7,069 nt of DNA, from the NCBI GenBank assembly GCA_015494845.1, contig WGAL01000326.1, forward strand, positions 1 through 7,069, given 5' to 3'. Each line of letters begins with the position of its first letter. Position 1 is the first letter of the stretch. This stretch comes from Melioribacteraceae bacterium. Its GTDB lineage: Bacteria > Bacteroidota > Ignavibacteria > Ignavibacteriales > Melioribacteraceae. This document shows positions 1 through 5,144 of the stretch, in pieces. The translations under genes and the position numbers were made by a program. The notes below the pieces were generated by a model that saw only the letters and a list, made by a program, of their open reading frames with translations, ran no database searches and had not been told where the DNA came from.

Positions 1-293
1 CAAGAGTGGAAGACAAAGAATTCATTGAGAAAAATCAAGATAAATTCGATTTGGTTCTTTCCCGCGGAACAACATCCCTCATTATTTTAATGCGTTACTC
101 GCTTCCGATAATCAAAGAAAAAGCGCACTTAATGGCAATTAAAGGCGGCGACTTGCGCGAAGAAATCGAAACCGCAAAATTGAAATACGGCGCTCACATC
201 AAAAAAGCCACGATTATCGAACTTGGCTACAAACCGAACAACGTCCGCAACGAAAAGGAAAAACGCCTCGTTGTTTTTGAGATTACGAGATAA
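1..293 (+). CDS. rsmG: RsmG, 16S rRNA (guanine-N7)-methyltransferase, C-terminal part (5' truncated by window edge)
   Basis: RsmG (GidB) is a cytosolic enzyme that uses S-adenosylmethionine to methylate N7 of a guanine (G527 in E. coli) in the 530 loop of 16S rRNA. About the last 97 residues are visible. Seen here: an R-V-E-D stretch at the very edge, then FDLVLSRG (matching the FDvVtsRA motif of the family), a hydrophobic segment, and LMAIKGG (matching the conserved lalKG strand), followed by EEIE and a closing LVVFEI strand. The GTG at position 6 is not the start: the frame is open to the left edge, and RVED aligns with the R-x-E-D/E segment in the middle of the SAM-binding fold, so at least half the protein (about 210 residues normally) lies upstream. 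It converges on the restriction gene, with 54 bp between the stop codons. The family call is from remembered motifs; no alignment was run. Confidence 0.85.
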   Translation, partial: RVEDKEFIEKNQDKFDLVLSRGTTSLIILMRYSLPIIKEKAHLMAIKGGDLREEIETAKLKYGAHIKKATIIELGYKPNNVRNEKEKRLVVFEITR

Positions 294-301
294 GTTTCGA
301 T

Positions 302-340
302 AGCCCGCAGATTTAACTGATTTGTTATGATTTTCGCGGA
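302..340. repeat. Remnant of a dispersed intergenic repeat (tentative)
   Basis: This stretch fills most of the 54-bp gap between rsmG and the endonuclease gene. It starts GCCCGCAGATTTAACTGATT and ends TTTTCGCGGA; the ends are imperfectly inverted (CCCGC against GCGGA). It resembles a short repeat often scattered between genes in Bacteroidota and related genomes. That resemblance is from memory, and only one copy is in the window, so repetition is not shown here. No strong terminator hairpin was found in the gap. Confidence 0.35.
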
Positions 341-347
341 GAAAGAA

Positions 348-1121
348 TTATTTGAATTTTTCAAAATACTTATCAATTTCTTTTCTTAACGAAATACCGG
401 CGCGTTCAAAACAATCTAATAAATCTGAATAAGCATTTTCACCGCCGAGAAAATCCCAAAATTCTTCGGCAACTTTCAGTTCGTTTTTCAAGTCCAACAT
501 ACCTTTTAACGTCCACCTTTCATAAGGTTTTGGATAATAAGGATTGTAGGGAATAGCAATGAAAGAGTTTATTTTCGCCGAAGGATTTTCCAATAAATAA
601 ATTGCAATCCATTCCAAAAGCGTTCTTTTGAAATATTTGAAATCGCCAATATTCGGTTTTGCCGTTTTTAAATCAAAAAGATGAATGTTTTCGTCTTTGT
701 CTTTTAAAAACAAATCGACTTTTACGGTTTTTAATTTATTGATTTTTCCCTTTTGGGCTACTTTTCTAATTCTTTTTATTTCCTCATTTTTGTCCGGGTC
801 TTTTCTCATACTTAAATCGTTTATGATATTTTGAATTTCCTTTTGCGCGGTTTCCGAGATTTTATTTCCCAATTTGTATTGTTTTTGCGCTTCAACGAAA
901 TTGTTTTTCGCGAGCGTAACGGCAACCGGCTCGAAAATAGAAGTTCCGAAAGTTGTATTCAACGAATGAATAAAAGAAAACAAAGCCATTCTATCTTTGC
1001 CGAGCAGACGAAAGTGAAAAGGCATATGTTTTGTCTCATGTTTGTAATTTTTGAGTTTGTTTAGCACGCTCTCTTTGATGATTTTTTCAATTGCCTCAGT
1101 TTGATTTTTCGACAAACTCAT
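348..1121 (-). CDS. TdeIII-family type II restriction endonuclease
   Basis: Predicted cytosolic DNA endonuclease of 257 residues, the expected size for the TdeIII family, whose characterised members recognise GGNCC. Seen here: a conserved N-terminal block around residues 34-66 (PFHFRLLGKDRMALFSF, then NTTFGTSIFEP); a PD-(D/E)XK-like nuclease core with D136 in KVDLFL and D150-x-K152 in LFDLKTAKP; FKYFKRTLLEW at 162-171; and a C-terminal block IPYNPYYPKPYERW (190-203) then EEFWDFLGG (219-227). The catalytic assignment D136/D150/K152 is inferred from the motif pattern. The gene starts 2 bp after the stop of the upstream methyltransferase gene, and an AAGGAG site sits 8 nt before its ATG, so the pair is a tight operon in methyltransferase-first order. 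The cut site cannot be read from the sequence, and GGNCC specificity is borrowed from the family. Confidence 0.85.
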   Translation of the reverse strand: MSLSKNQTEAIEKIIKESVLNKLKNYKHETKHMPFHFRLLGKDRMALFSFIHSLNTTFGTSIFEPVAVTLAKNNFVEAQKQYKLGNKISETAQKEIQNIINDLSMRKDPDKNEEIKRIRKVAQKGKINKLKTVKVDLFLKDKDENIHLFDLKTAKPNIGDFKYFKRTLLEWIAIYLLENPSAKINSFIAIPYNPYYPKPYERWTLKGMLDLKNELKVAEEFWDFLGGENAYSDLLDCFERAGISLRKEIDKYFEKFK

Positions 1122-1123
1122 TT

Positions 1124-2728
1124 TTATTTCTCCTTAAAATGAAAAATTATTTCTGCGTACGCGCTTCTGTCTTTTTCAACTCGATTTAACACGGGTCTTT
1201 TGTATTGATTTACAATTTTCATTCCGGCAAGTTCGACAATTTTAGGATATAAATTGTATTTATCGTTAGCGACAAGAAAAATATTGTAATCTTTTTTTAG
1301 ATATTTTTTTGCGTTAATTAAAACTTCTGAAATACCTTTAACATATGATTCTCTTGCTTCTCTGCCTTGACCTTTGTAAAGAGGACCGATTTCCAATTCG
1401 TCTTTTCGTTCAAAGCCGAAAATTTCGTAAGCGTAAGCGTGTTGTTCGTGGTAATCGATTAAACCGACATACGGCGGAGAAGTGAAAATTCCGGCAATCT
1501 TTTGCTTTTTTAATATTTCGTAAAATGCGGGATTTTTCTTTTCTACTTTATTTTCAACATCGATGTTTCTACTATCGCCGGTTAAACAAACATGAAAAGC
1601 CGGCGTTCTGAGTTTATCGAATTCTGAGATTCGTTTTATAGTATCTTTTGCGTACCTTTTCCACCAACCTGAAACCGAGAAAATAGGCTTGCAGATTTTT
1701 CCGTGTTTTTTGCAGTAATAAGTTGTAGTAACCGGCTCTTTTAACGTTGCCAAATCCGCGTGAGTCGTCGCCCTGCACGAACGAACGGTTCTGCTTAAAA
1801 TAATGGCTAAAGTTTGTTTAACGTTTGAGTCGGAAATTTCTGAAATTCTATTAAAAAGGAAATCAATTTCTTCTCTAACCGGTTGCAAGAACCATTTGTC
1901 TAAAAAAGTTTCGGATTTATCTTGAGTTATTTGAATATCGTATTTATTAATTAAATCGTAATAAACTTTTAGAAATTCTTTTTCTTTTGCTTTACCGTAT
2001 TCAAGTTCGTTAATTTCGTTTTTTCTTACTTTTATTTTGAACGCGGGCGAAGGAAAATATTCTGAATTAAACTTATTTAGTTTGTTGAGAAGTTCTTCTT
2101 CAAAAAGAATATTGTTTCTTTGCGATTCAAATTTTTCAAGTTCTTTTGTAATTTCATTTATTGTTTGCGCCAATTTGTGAATATTGTGTTTTGCTAATTT
2201 AACGTTGCTAATCATTACATTGAACGAAGAAACATCAACGCCGATTGAGTGAATTCCCAACTCGTTTGCTTGAACCAAAGTTGTTCCGCTTCCGCAAAAG
2301 GGGTCAAGAACAATATCGCCTTCATTGAAAAAAACTTCCTTCTTGAATTCGTCGATGTGGTTGTCCAAAAAATATTCAACAAGTTGCGGAATAAACTTAC
2401 CTTTATATGGATGCAATCTGTGGACGTGTTTAGTTCTTTCGGATTCTTTGTATTCAATGAAAGACAATCGCCAATTTAAATCTTCGCCTAAGATTTTTTT
2501 GAGTTCGTTTTCTTTTTTTATTGATTTATCGTAATATTCTTTTAGTTCGTTTTTATTTATGAAAACGCTTCCGTTATTGCCGTATTTTCTTATTCTACCG
2601 TACTGAATTAAATAAGAAATATTTGAAGGCGTGATTTTTTTGTTTAAATACGAGGAAGCCCACGAACTTGCTTCATTGATATTCAAAAAGAGTTTTTTGC
2701 TATTTTCAGTGTCGAAAAGTGTGTTCAT
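1124..2728 (-). CDS. DNA methyltransferase (N4-cytosine/N6-adenine class) of the type II system, with N-terminal HTH
   Basis: Predicted modification enzyme of 534 residues protecting DNA from the adjacent endonuclease. Seen in order: a winged-HTH/excisionase-like domain at about residues 13-70 (NINEASSWASSYL, ITPSNISYLIQYGRIRKYG, VFINKNELKEYYD); HRLHPYKGKFIPQLV (103-117), typical ahead of motif I; the SAM-binding motif I DPFCGSGTT (142-150) followed by IGVD (162-165); about 265 residues probably carrying the target recognition domain, including a Cys339-x6-Cys346 pair; and the catalytic motif IV TSPPY (416-420). Ser in SPPY favours N4-methylcytosine, but amino-adenine chemistry is not excluded. 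The motif order, with a long segment between I and IV, is alpha-like. Only a poor Shine-Dalgarno precedes the ATG, 27 bp after lptE, so expression may depend on read-through or be autoregulated by the HTH. Base composition is more AT-rich than in the flanking genes, suggesting transfer. Confidence 0.9.
   Translation of the reverse strand: MNTLFDTENSKKLFLNINEASSWASSYLNKKITPSNISYLIQYGRIRKYGNNGSVFINKNELKEYYDKSIKKENELKKILGEDLNWRLSFIEYKESERTKHVHRLHPYKGKFIPQLVEYFLDNHIDEFKKEVFFNEGDIVLDPFCGSGTTLVQANELGIHSIGVDVSSFNVMISNVKLAKHNIHKLAQTINEITKELEKFESQRNNILFEEELLNKLNKFNSEYFPSPAFKIKVRKNEINELEYGKAKEKEFLKVYYDLINKYDIQITQDKSETFLDKWFLQPVREEIDFLFNRISEISDSNVKQTLAIILSRTVRSCRATTHADLATLKEPVTTTYYCKKHGKICKPIFSVSGWWKRYAKDTIKRISEFDKLRTPAFHVCLTGDSRNIDVENKVEKKNPAFYEILKKQKIAGIFTSPPYVGLIDYHEQHAYAYEIFGFERKDELEIGPLYKGQGREARESYVKGISEVLINAKKYLKKDYNIFLVANDKYNLYPKIVELAGMKIVNQYKRPVLNRVEKDRSAYAEIIFHFKEK
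1130..1135 (-). promoter_or_regulatory. Shine-Dalgarno site of the endonuclease gene
   Basis: AAGGAG on the - strand, 8 nt before the endonuclease ATG and inside the last codons of the methyltransferase gene. It is the strongest ribosome binding site in the window and fixes the start at 1121. Independent initiation here would let the nuclease be translated without relying on coupling alone. Confidence 0.8.
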
Positions 2729-2755
2729 TTATTTATTAAGATATTTTTAATTCTC

Positions 2756-3274
2756 TCACCACCTTGCTACTACCGCCATAAGAATATCGTCGGAAATTTG
2801 TTTTAGCGCGGTTGCAATAGCTTCGGCGCGCGCTTGAACAACGTCGTCGGCGTTGTTATTGTAAGTGGCAAACGCCGAAAATGTTTTGTCGAAAACTTTC
2901 TTTTTCTTTACGTTATCGCGGTAAACGGCTTTCACTTTTACGGTAACCTTTCTCTGCGTGATTGTTTCTCCGGTAACGGTTTCCATTCTGTCTTTAATCG
3001 AAATTATCGAACCGCTCAGTTCGGAATCCGCCTTGCCTTTATCGATTACCGTTAAACTGTTGTCCGTAATGAAATTTTCAACGATTAAATTCGTAAGCAG
3101 TTCGGCAAGATTCGCTTCGCCGGAATGCGTTTTGTCCTTAAATCCGTGAATTAAAATATTGTGCAGATGTTCCGGAACGGAAGAACCAGTGAAAGAATAA
3201 CTGCAAGCGGTAAAATAAACGGTTGAAAATAAAGCAATAACTAAGATAATTGTTAGACGGAAAAATTTTTTCAT
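2756..3274 (-). CDS. lptE: LptE-family LPS-assembly lipoprotein
   Basis: Probable outer-membrane lipoprotein of 172 residues that would plug and support the LptD translocon, which inserts lipopolysaccharide into the outer leaflet. Seen here: a short basic start (MKKFFR), a hydrophobic core at 7-21, and a lipobox-like FTAC with Cys24 as the probable lipidated residue. SYSFTGSS follows directly, the typical start of mature FCB LptE proteins. The rest is a compact alpha/beta domain with VIDKGKADSELSGSI near residues 76-90 and a C-terminal helix rich in Ala (ARAEAIATALKQI). Its ATG overlaps the TGA of the upstream sigma-54 activator gene (ATGA), so translation is probably coupled. Position directly after a sensorless sigma-54 activator matches the order I recall from Bacteroidota and relatives, which supports the call because LptE sequences diverge strongly. 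Confidence 0.8.
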   Translation of the reverse strand: MKKFFRLTIILVIALFSTVYFTACSYSFTGSSVPEHLHNILIHGFKDKTHSGEANLAELLTNLIVENFITDNSLTVIDKGKADSELSGSIISIKDRMETVTGETITQRKVTVKVKAVYRDNVKKKKVFDKTFSAFATYNNNADDVVQARAEAIATALKQISDDILMAVVARW

Positions 3275-4377
3275 TTCACAATTCCGTATTCTTTTAATTT
3301 TCGGTAGAATGTTCGTTCGTTTATCCCCAATAGTTTCGCCGCTTTTCTTTTATTCCATTGCGTTTGTTGAAGCGCGTTTTTTATCGCTCTGCGTTCGAGT
3401 TCTTTCAGCGGAAGAATTTCGGACGTAACTTCAACCGTCGCGTTAGAGTTTTGCGCCGGATTTTTCGCAATAGCTTTCAGTTCGTTTAAATCTTTTTTTA
3501 TTTCAATTAATGCGCGGTAAATGAGTTCTCTGTCCAAATCGTTAGATTGCCTTTTCAAGTGAACCGGAAGATTCTGCGGCTGTTCAACGGTTACGGATTC
3601 TTGCGTAAAATGCGGCTCGAAATCCTCCGCGGTTAAAATTCCGGTTTTGCTTAAAGTCGCCGCTGTTTCCACTACGTTTTTGAGTTCGCGCACGTTGCCG
3701 GGCCAATCGTAAGAAACAAGCGCGTTAAATCCCGAGTGGTCGATTATTATTTCTTTCGCGTTGTTTCTTCTCGAAAAATCCCTCAAAAATGTTTCAGCCA
3801 ATAAAATTATATCCTCGCGACGTTCGCGCAAAGGCGGAATGTAAAGCATAACCGCTTTTAGCCGGAAATACAAATCGCTGCGGAACCGCTTTGCTTTAAC
3901 CTCTTTTTCAAGGTCTTTATTTGCCGCGGCGATAATTCTAACGTCCGCGCGCTTTACTTTTTCCGCGCCAATAGGCATAAATTCCTTCGTTTCGAGAACG
4001 CGAAGAAACTTTACTTGCGTCGTAATCGGCATTTCGGCAATTTCGTCGAGAAAAAGCGTTCCGCCGTCGGCTATTTCAAAATAACCTTTTCTGTCGCTGT
4101 AAGCGTTTGTAAAAGAGCCTTTCACGTGTCCGAACAACTCGCTTTCCAAAAGTCCTTCAGGAATTGCGCCGCAGTTTACGCTTATCAATTGCTTGTCGGC
4201 TCGTTTGCTTGCAAGATGAATTGCCTTTGCGAAAAGTTCTTTCCCTACGCCGCTTTCGCCTTGTATCAGAACCGTTACGTCGGTCGGCGCGACTTGCAAA
4301 ACAACGTCCAGCAAATCCTTAATCGCTTTCGAGCGCCCGATTATTCCGCTTGCTTTTTGTAATTCTTCCCTTGTCAT
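3271..4377 (-). CDS. Sigma-54-dependent Fis-family transcriptional activator without sensor domain
   Basis: Bacterial enhancer-binding protein of 368 residues that would hydrolyse ATP to open sigma-54 promoter complexes. Domains: an AAA+ core starting at about residue 10 with Walker A GESGVGKE (40-47); loop 1 GSFTNA (87-92) in place of the usual GAFTGA; Walker B GGTLFLDEIAEMP (105-117, D111/E112); sensor I AAANKDL (150-156); arginine-finger region FRSDLYFRL (165-173); and sensor II WPGNVREL (225-232). A linker of roughly 90 residues leads to a C-terminal Fis-type HTH, NKRKAAKLLGINERTFYRKL (342-361). No receiver, GAF or PAS domain precedes the AAA+ core, so regulation must come from abundance or a partner. 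The start overlaps the stop of the cytochrome gene (ATGA) and its stop overlaps the lptE start, placing it in the middle of a coupled three-gene operon. Its targets cannot be read from this window. Confidence 0.93.
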   Translation of the reverse strand: MTREELQKASGIIGRSKAIKDLLDVVLQVAPTDVTVLIQGESGVGKELFAKAIHLASKRADKQLISVNCGAIPEGLLESELFGHVKGSFTNAYSDRKGYFEIADGGTLFLDEIAEMPITTQVKFLRVLETKEFMPIGAEKVKRADVRIIAAANKDLEKEVKAKRFRSDLYFRLKAVMLYIPPLRERREDIILLAETFLRDFSRRNNAKEIIIDHSGFNALVSYDWPGNVRELKNVVETAATLSKTGILTAEDFEPHFTQESVTVEQPQNLPVHLKRQSNDLDRELIYRALIEIKKDLNELKAIAKNPAQNSNATVEVTSEILPLKELERRAIKNALQQTQWNKRKAAKLLGINERTFYRKLKEYGIVK

Positions 4378-4775
4378 TTAGATAACAGATACTCCGCTAA
4401 CTTTCCCAATTTTTTTGCATCCACGTTGTTGAATTCCGGCATAAAAGAGTCGGGATATTTCTCTTTTAATTCTTTTATTCTTTCTTTAGAACCGAAATCT
4501 TTCGGGTTGCGTAAGTAATTTATTAACTCTGTTTTTGACCAATTTTTTGCGAGATTAAACAATTTCGGACCTTGTTCCGTTCCTTGCAAATTTTCGCCGT
4601 GACAATTTGCACATTGTAAATCGGCATAGATTTGTTCGCCGGAAAGCAAATTGTTTTCGGTCGATTCTTCGGTAACTGCGTCGTCTGTGTATTCGCCTTC
4701 GGTTATGTATGTAAGTCCCAATAAAATCAAGAAGAGAAGTAGAAAAAGAGCAATCCATTTTTGTGCATTCGTCAT
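4374..4775 (-). CDS. Membrane-anchored mono-haem cytochrome c
   Basis: Small c-type cytochrome of 133 residues, probably an electron carrier on the periplasmic side of the inner membrane. Seen here: a hydrophobic segment at residues 7-24 with no clear cleavage site, so it probably acts as an anchor; an acidic, low-complexity linker (about 25-45); the haem-binding motif CANCH (55-59); and Met112 in SFMPEF as the likely sixth haem ligand, followed by a C-terminal helix KKLGKLAEYLLS. These are the usual elements of a class I cytochrome c domain. I chose the ATG at 4775 because GAAAGGA lies 5 nt before it; an in-frame TTG at 4802 would add nine residues but has no such site and overlaps the best promoter candidate. 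The TGA overlaps the ATG of the sigma-54 activator. Its redox partners are unknown. Confidence 0.88.
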   Translation of the reverse strand: MTNAQKWIALFLLLFLILLGLTYITEGEYTDDAVTEESTENNLLSGEQIYADLQCANCHGENLQGTEQGPKLFNLAKNWSKTELINYLRNPKDFGSKERIKELKEKYPDSFMPEFNNVDAKKLGKLAEYLLSK

Positions 4776-4780
4776 ATTTA

Positions 4781-4787
4781 TCCTTTC
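4781..4787 (-). promoter_or_regulatory. Shine-Dalgarno site deciding the cytochrome c start
   Basis: GAAAGGA on the - strand, 5 nt before the ATG at 4775. It favours this start over the in-frame TTG at 4802, which lacks a comparable site. Confidence 0.65.
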
Positions 4788-4799
4788 TAATTTTTCTAA

Positions 4800-4807
4800 C
4801 AAAGATA
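4800..4807 (-). promoter_or_regulatory. Candidate Bacteroidota-type -7 element for the cytochrome/sigma-54/lptE operon
   Basis: The - strand reads TATCTTTG, an exact match to the TAnnTTTG -7 consensus of the Bacteroidota housekeeping sigma factor. Transcription would start roughly 15-20 nt before the cytochrome ATG. No good TTTG -33 element was found at the expected distance, so this is a partial match. A GCGATAAACG sequence (4838-4847) lies just upstream. Confidence 0.4.
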
Positions 4808-4905
4808 AACATTTTTTTATTCAGAAGATAAATTGTTGCGATAAACGTTATTCTATTGATTTGCAAAAAAGAAACCACAAAGAACACAAAAAATTACTTT
4901 AAAAC

Positions 4906-5017
4906 GTCTTTGCGAGTGAATTACGCGAGTAATTCACGTGGCAATCTACCGAATATTCAGCCTTTGCTTACGATGTGACAGATTGCTTCGTTCCGGTAAA
5001 CCGGAACTCGCAATAAC
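4906..5017. repeat. Nested inverted-repeat element (MITE/REP-like)
   Basis: Large imperfect hairpin of about 112 bp. The outer arms GTCTTTGCGAG (4906-4916) and CTCGCAATAAC (5007-5017) pair at 9 of 11 positions. The inner arms GCAATCT (4941-4947) and AGATTGC (4980-4986) are perfectly complementary. Each side also carries its own small palindrome between outer and inner arm: GTGAATTAC/GTAATTCAC (4916-4924 and 4929-4937, perfect 9 bp) on the left and TTCCGGT/ACCGGAA (4991-4997 and 5000-5006, perfect 7 bp) on the right. The TTGCGAG...GCAATCT frame is like widely dispersed palindromic repeats I recall from FCB and other genomes. The two inner palindromes differ in sequence, as if the structure were kept and the bases were free to change. 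Confidence 0.8.
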
Positions 5018-5031
5018 AATGGCGTGACAGA

Positions 5032-5058
5032 CCGCCTAAGGCGGAGCCGCGTCGGCGG
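5032..5058. repeat. GC-rich hairpin cluster
   Basis: Three mutually exclusive or nested pairings occur in 27 bp: CCGCC (5032-5036) with GGCGG (5040-5044) around TAA, CCGCC with a second GGCGG (5054-5058), and GCCG (5046-5049) with CGGC (5053-5056). The block is far more GC-rich than its surroundings. It follows GTGACAGA (5024-5031), which also occurs at 4975-4982 in the neighbouring repeat, so both may belong to one mobile repeat family. No T-run follows on either side, so it is not a classical intrinsic terminator. Confidence 0.6.
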
Positions 5059-5086
5059 ACAATAAATTTAAATAACTTCCGCTCAA

Positions 5087-5118
5087 TTTGTTTTATCGCG
5101 CGATAAACGATATTTTAA
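5087..5118 (+). promoter_or_regulatory. Tentative promoter of the glycosyltransferase gene
   Basis: TTTG (5087-5090) and TATTTTAA (5111-5118) are separated by 20 bp, compatible with the Bacteroidota TTTG / TAnnTTTG layout, but the last two -7 bases do not match. Start of transcription would fall about 20 nt before the ATG at 5145. The ribosome binding site is weak (ACGGAA about 7 nt upstream). Confidence 0.25.
5092..5107. promoter_or_regulatory. Perfect 16-bp palindrome, possible operator
   Basis: TTTATCGCGCGATAAA is perfectly self-complementary and lies in the spacer of the tentative glycosyltransferase promoter, 37 bp before the ATG. The sequence GCGATAAACG at its right half (5100-5109) is repeated exactly at 4838-4847, ahead of the divergent cytochrome gene. 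A dimeric regulator is a natural reading, but none is identified. Confidence 0.45.
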
Positions 5119-5144
5119 ACGGTTCAAAATAAAACGGAAAAACA

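Larger units (their letters stand above)
4776..5144. other. Divergent intergenic region with palindromes and promoter candidates
   Basis: 369 bp without a coding gene between the - strand cytochrome operon and the + strand glycosyltransferase. From left to right it holds the cytochrome ribosome binding site and a -7 candidate, an AT-rich stretch with GCGATAAACG at 4838-4847, a low-complexity piece GAAACCACAAAGAACACAAA at 4871-4890 that resembles a common intergenic repeat of related genomes, the nested inverted repeat at 4906-5017, GC-rich hairpins at 5032-5058, and the palindrome/promoter block before the glycosyltransferase. Short open frames crossing it lack ribosome binding sites and run into the real genes in the wrong frame. 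No tRNA or recognisable RNA gene was seen. Confidence 0.75.

Noticed and set aside
6..8. GTG as a start codon for the left-edge gene
   Set aside because: The frame is open to the edge and the RVED context belongs to the middle of RsmG, so the gene is truncated by the window.
2729..2800. A dedicated promoter for the methyltransferase gene
   Set aside because: TATCTTAA-like bases occur just before the ATG, but no matching upstream element at a suitable distance was found.
4015..4362. 115-codon + strand frame opposite the sigma-54 activator
   Set aside because: Antisense to the conserved AAA+ core and without recognisable features.
4776..4802. TTG start adding nine residues to the cytochrome
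   Set aside because: The ATG at 4775 has a well-placed GAAAGGA site; the TTG has none and overlaps the -7 candidate.
4555..4887. 110-codon - strand frame with a hydrophobic N-terminus upstream of the cytochrome gene
   Set aside because: It runs into the cytochrome gene in another frame and ends inside it, with no domain and no good ribosome binding site.
4906..5060. CRISPR array or attachment site
   Set aside because: The repeats are inverted rather than regularly spaced direct copies, and there are no cas, integrase or tRNA genes nearby.
4776..5144. Sigma-54 promoter (TGGCAC-N5-TTGCA) in the divergent region
   Set aside because: TGGCA occurs within the repeat at 4939-4943, but no TTGC follows at the required spacing on either strand.
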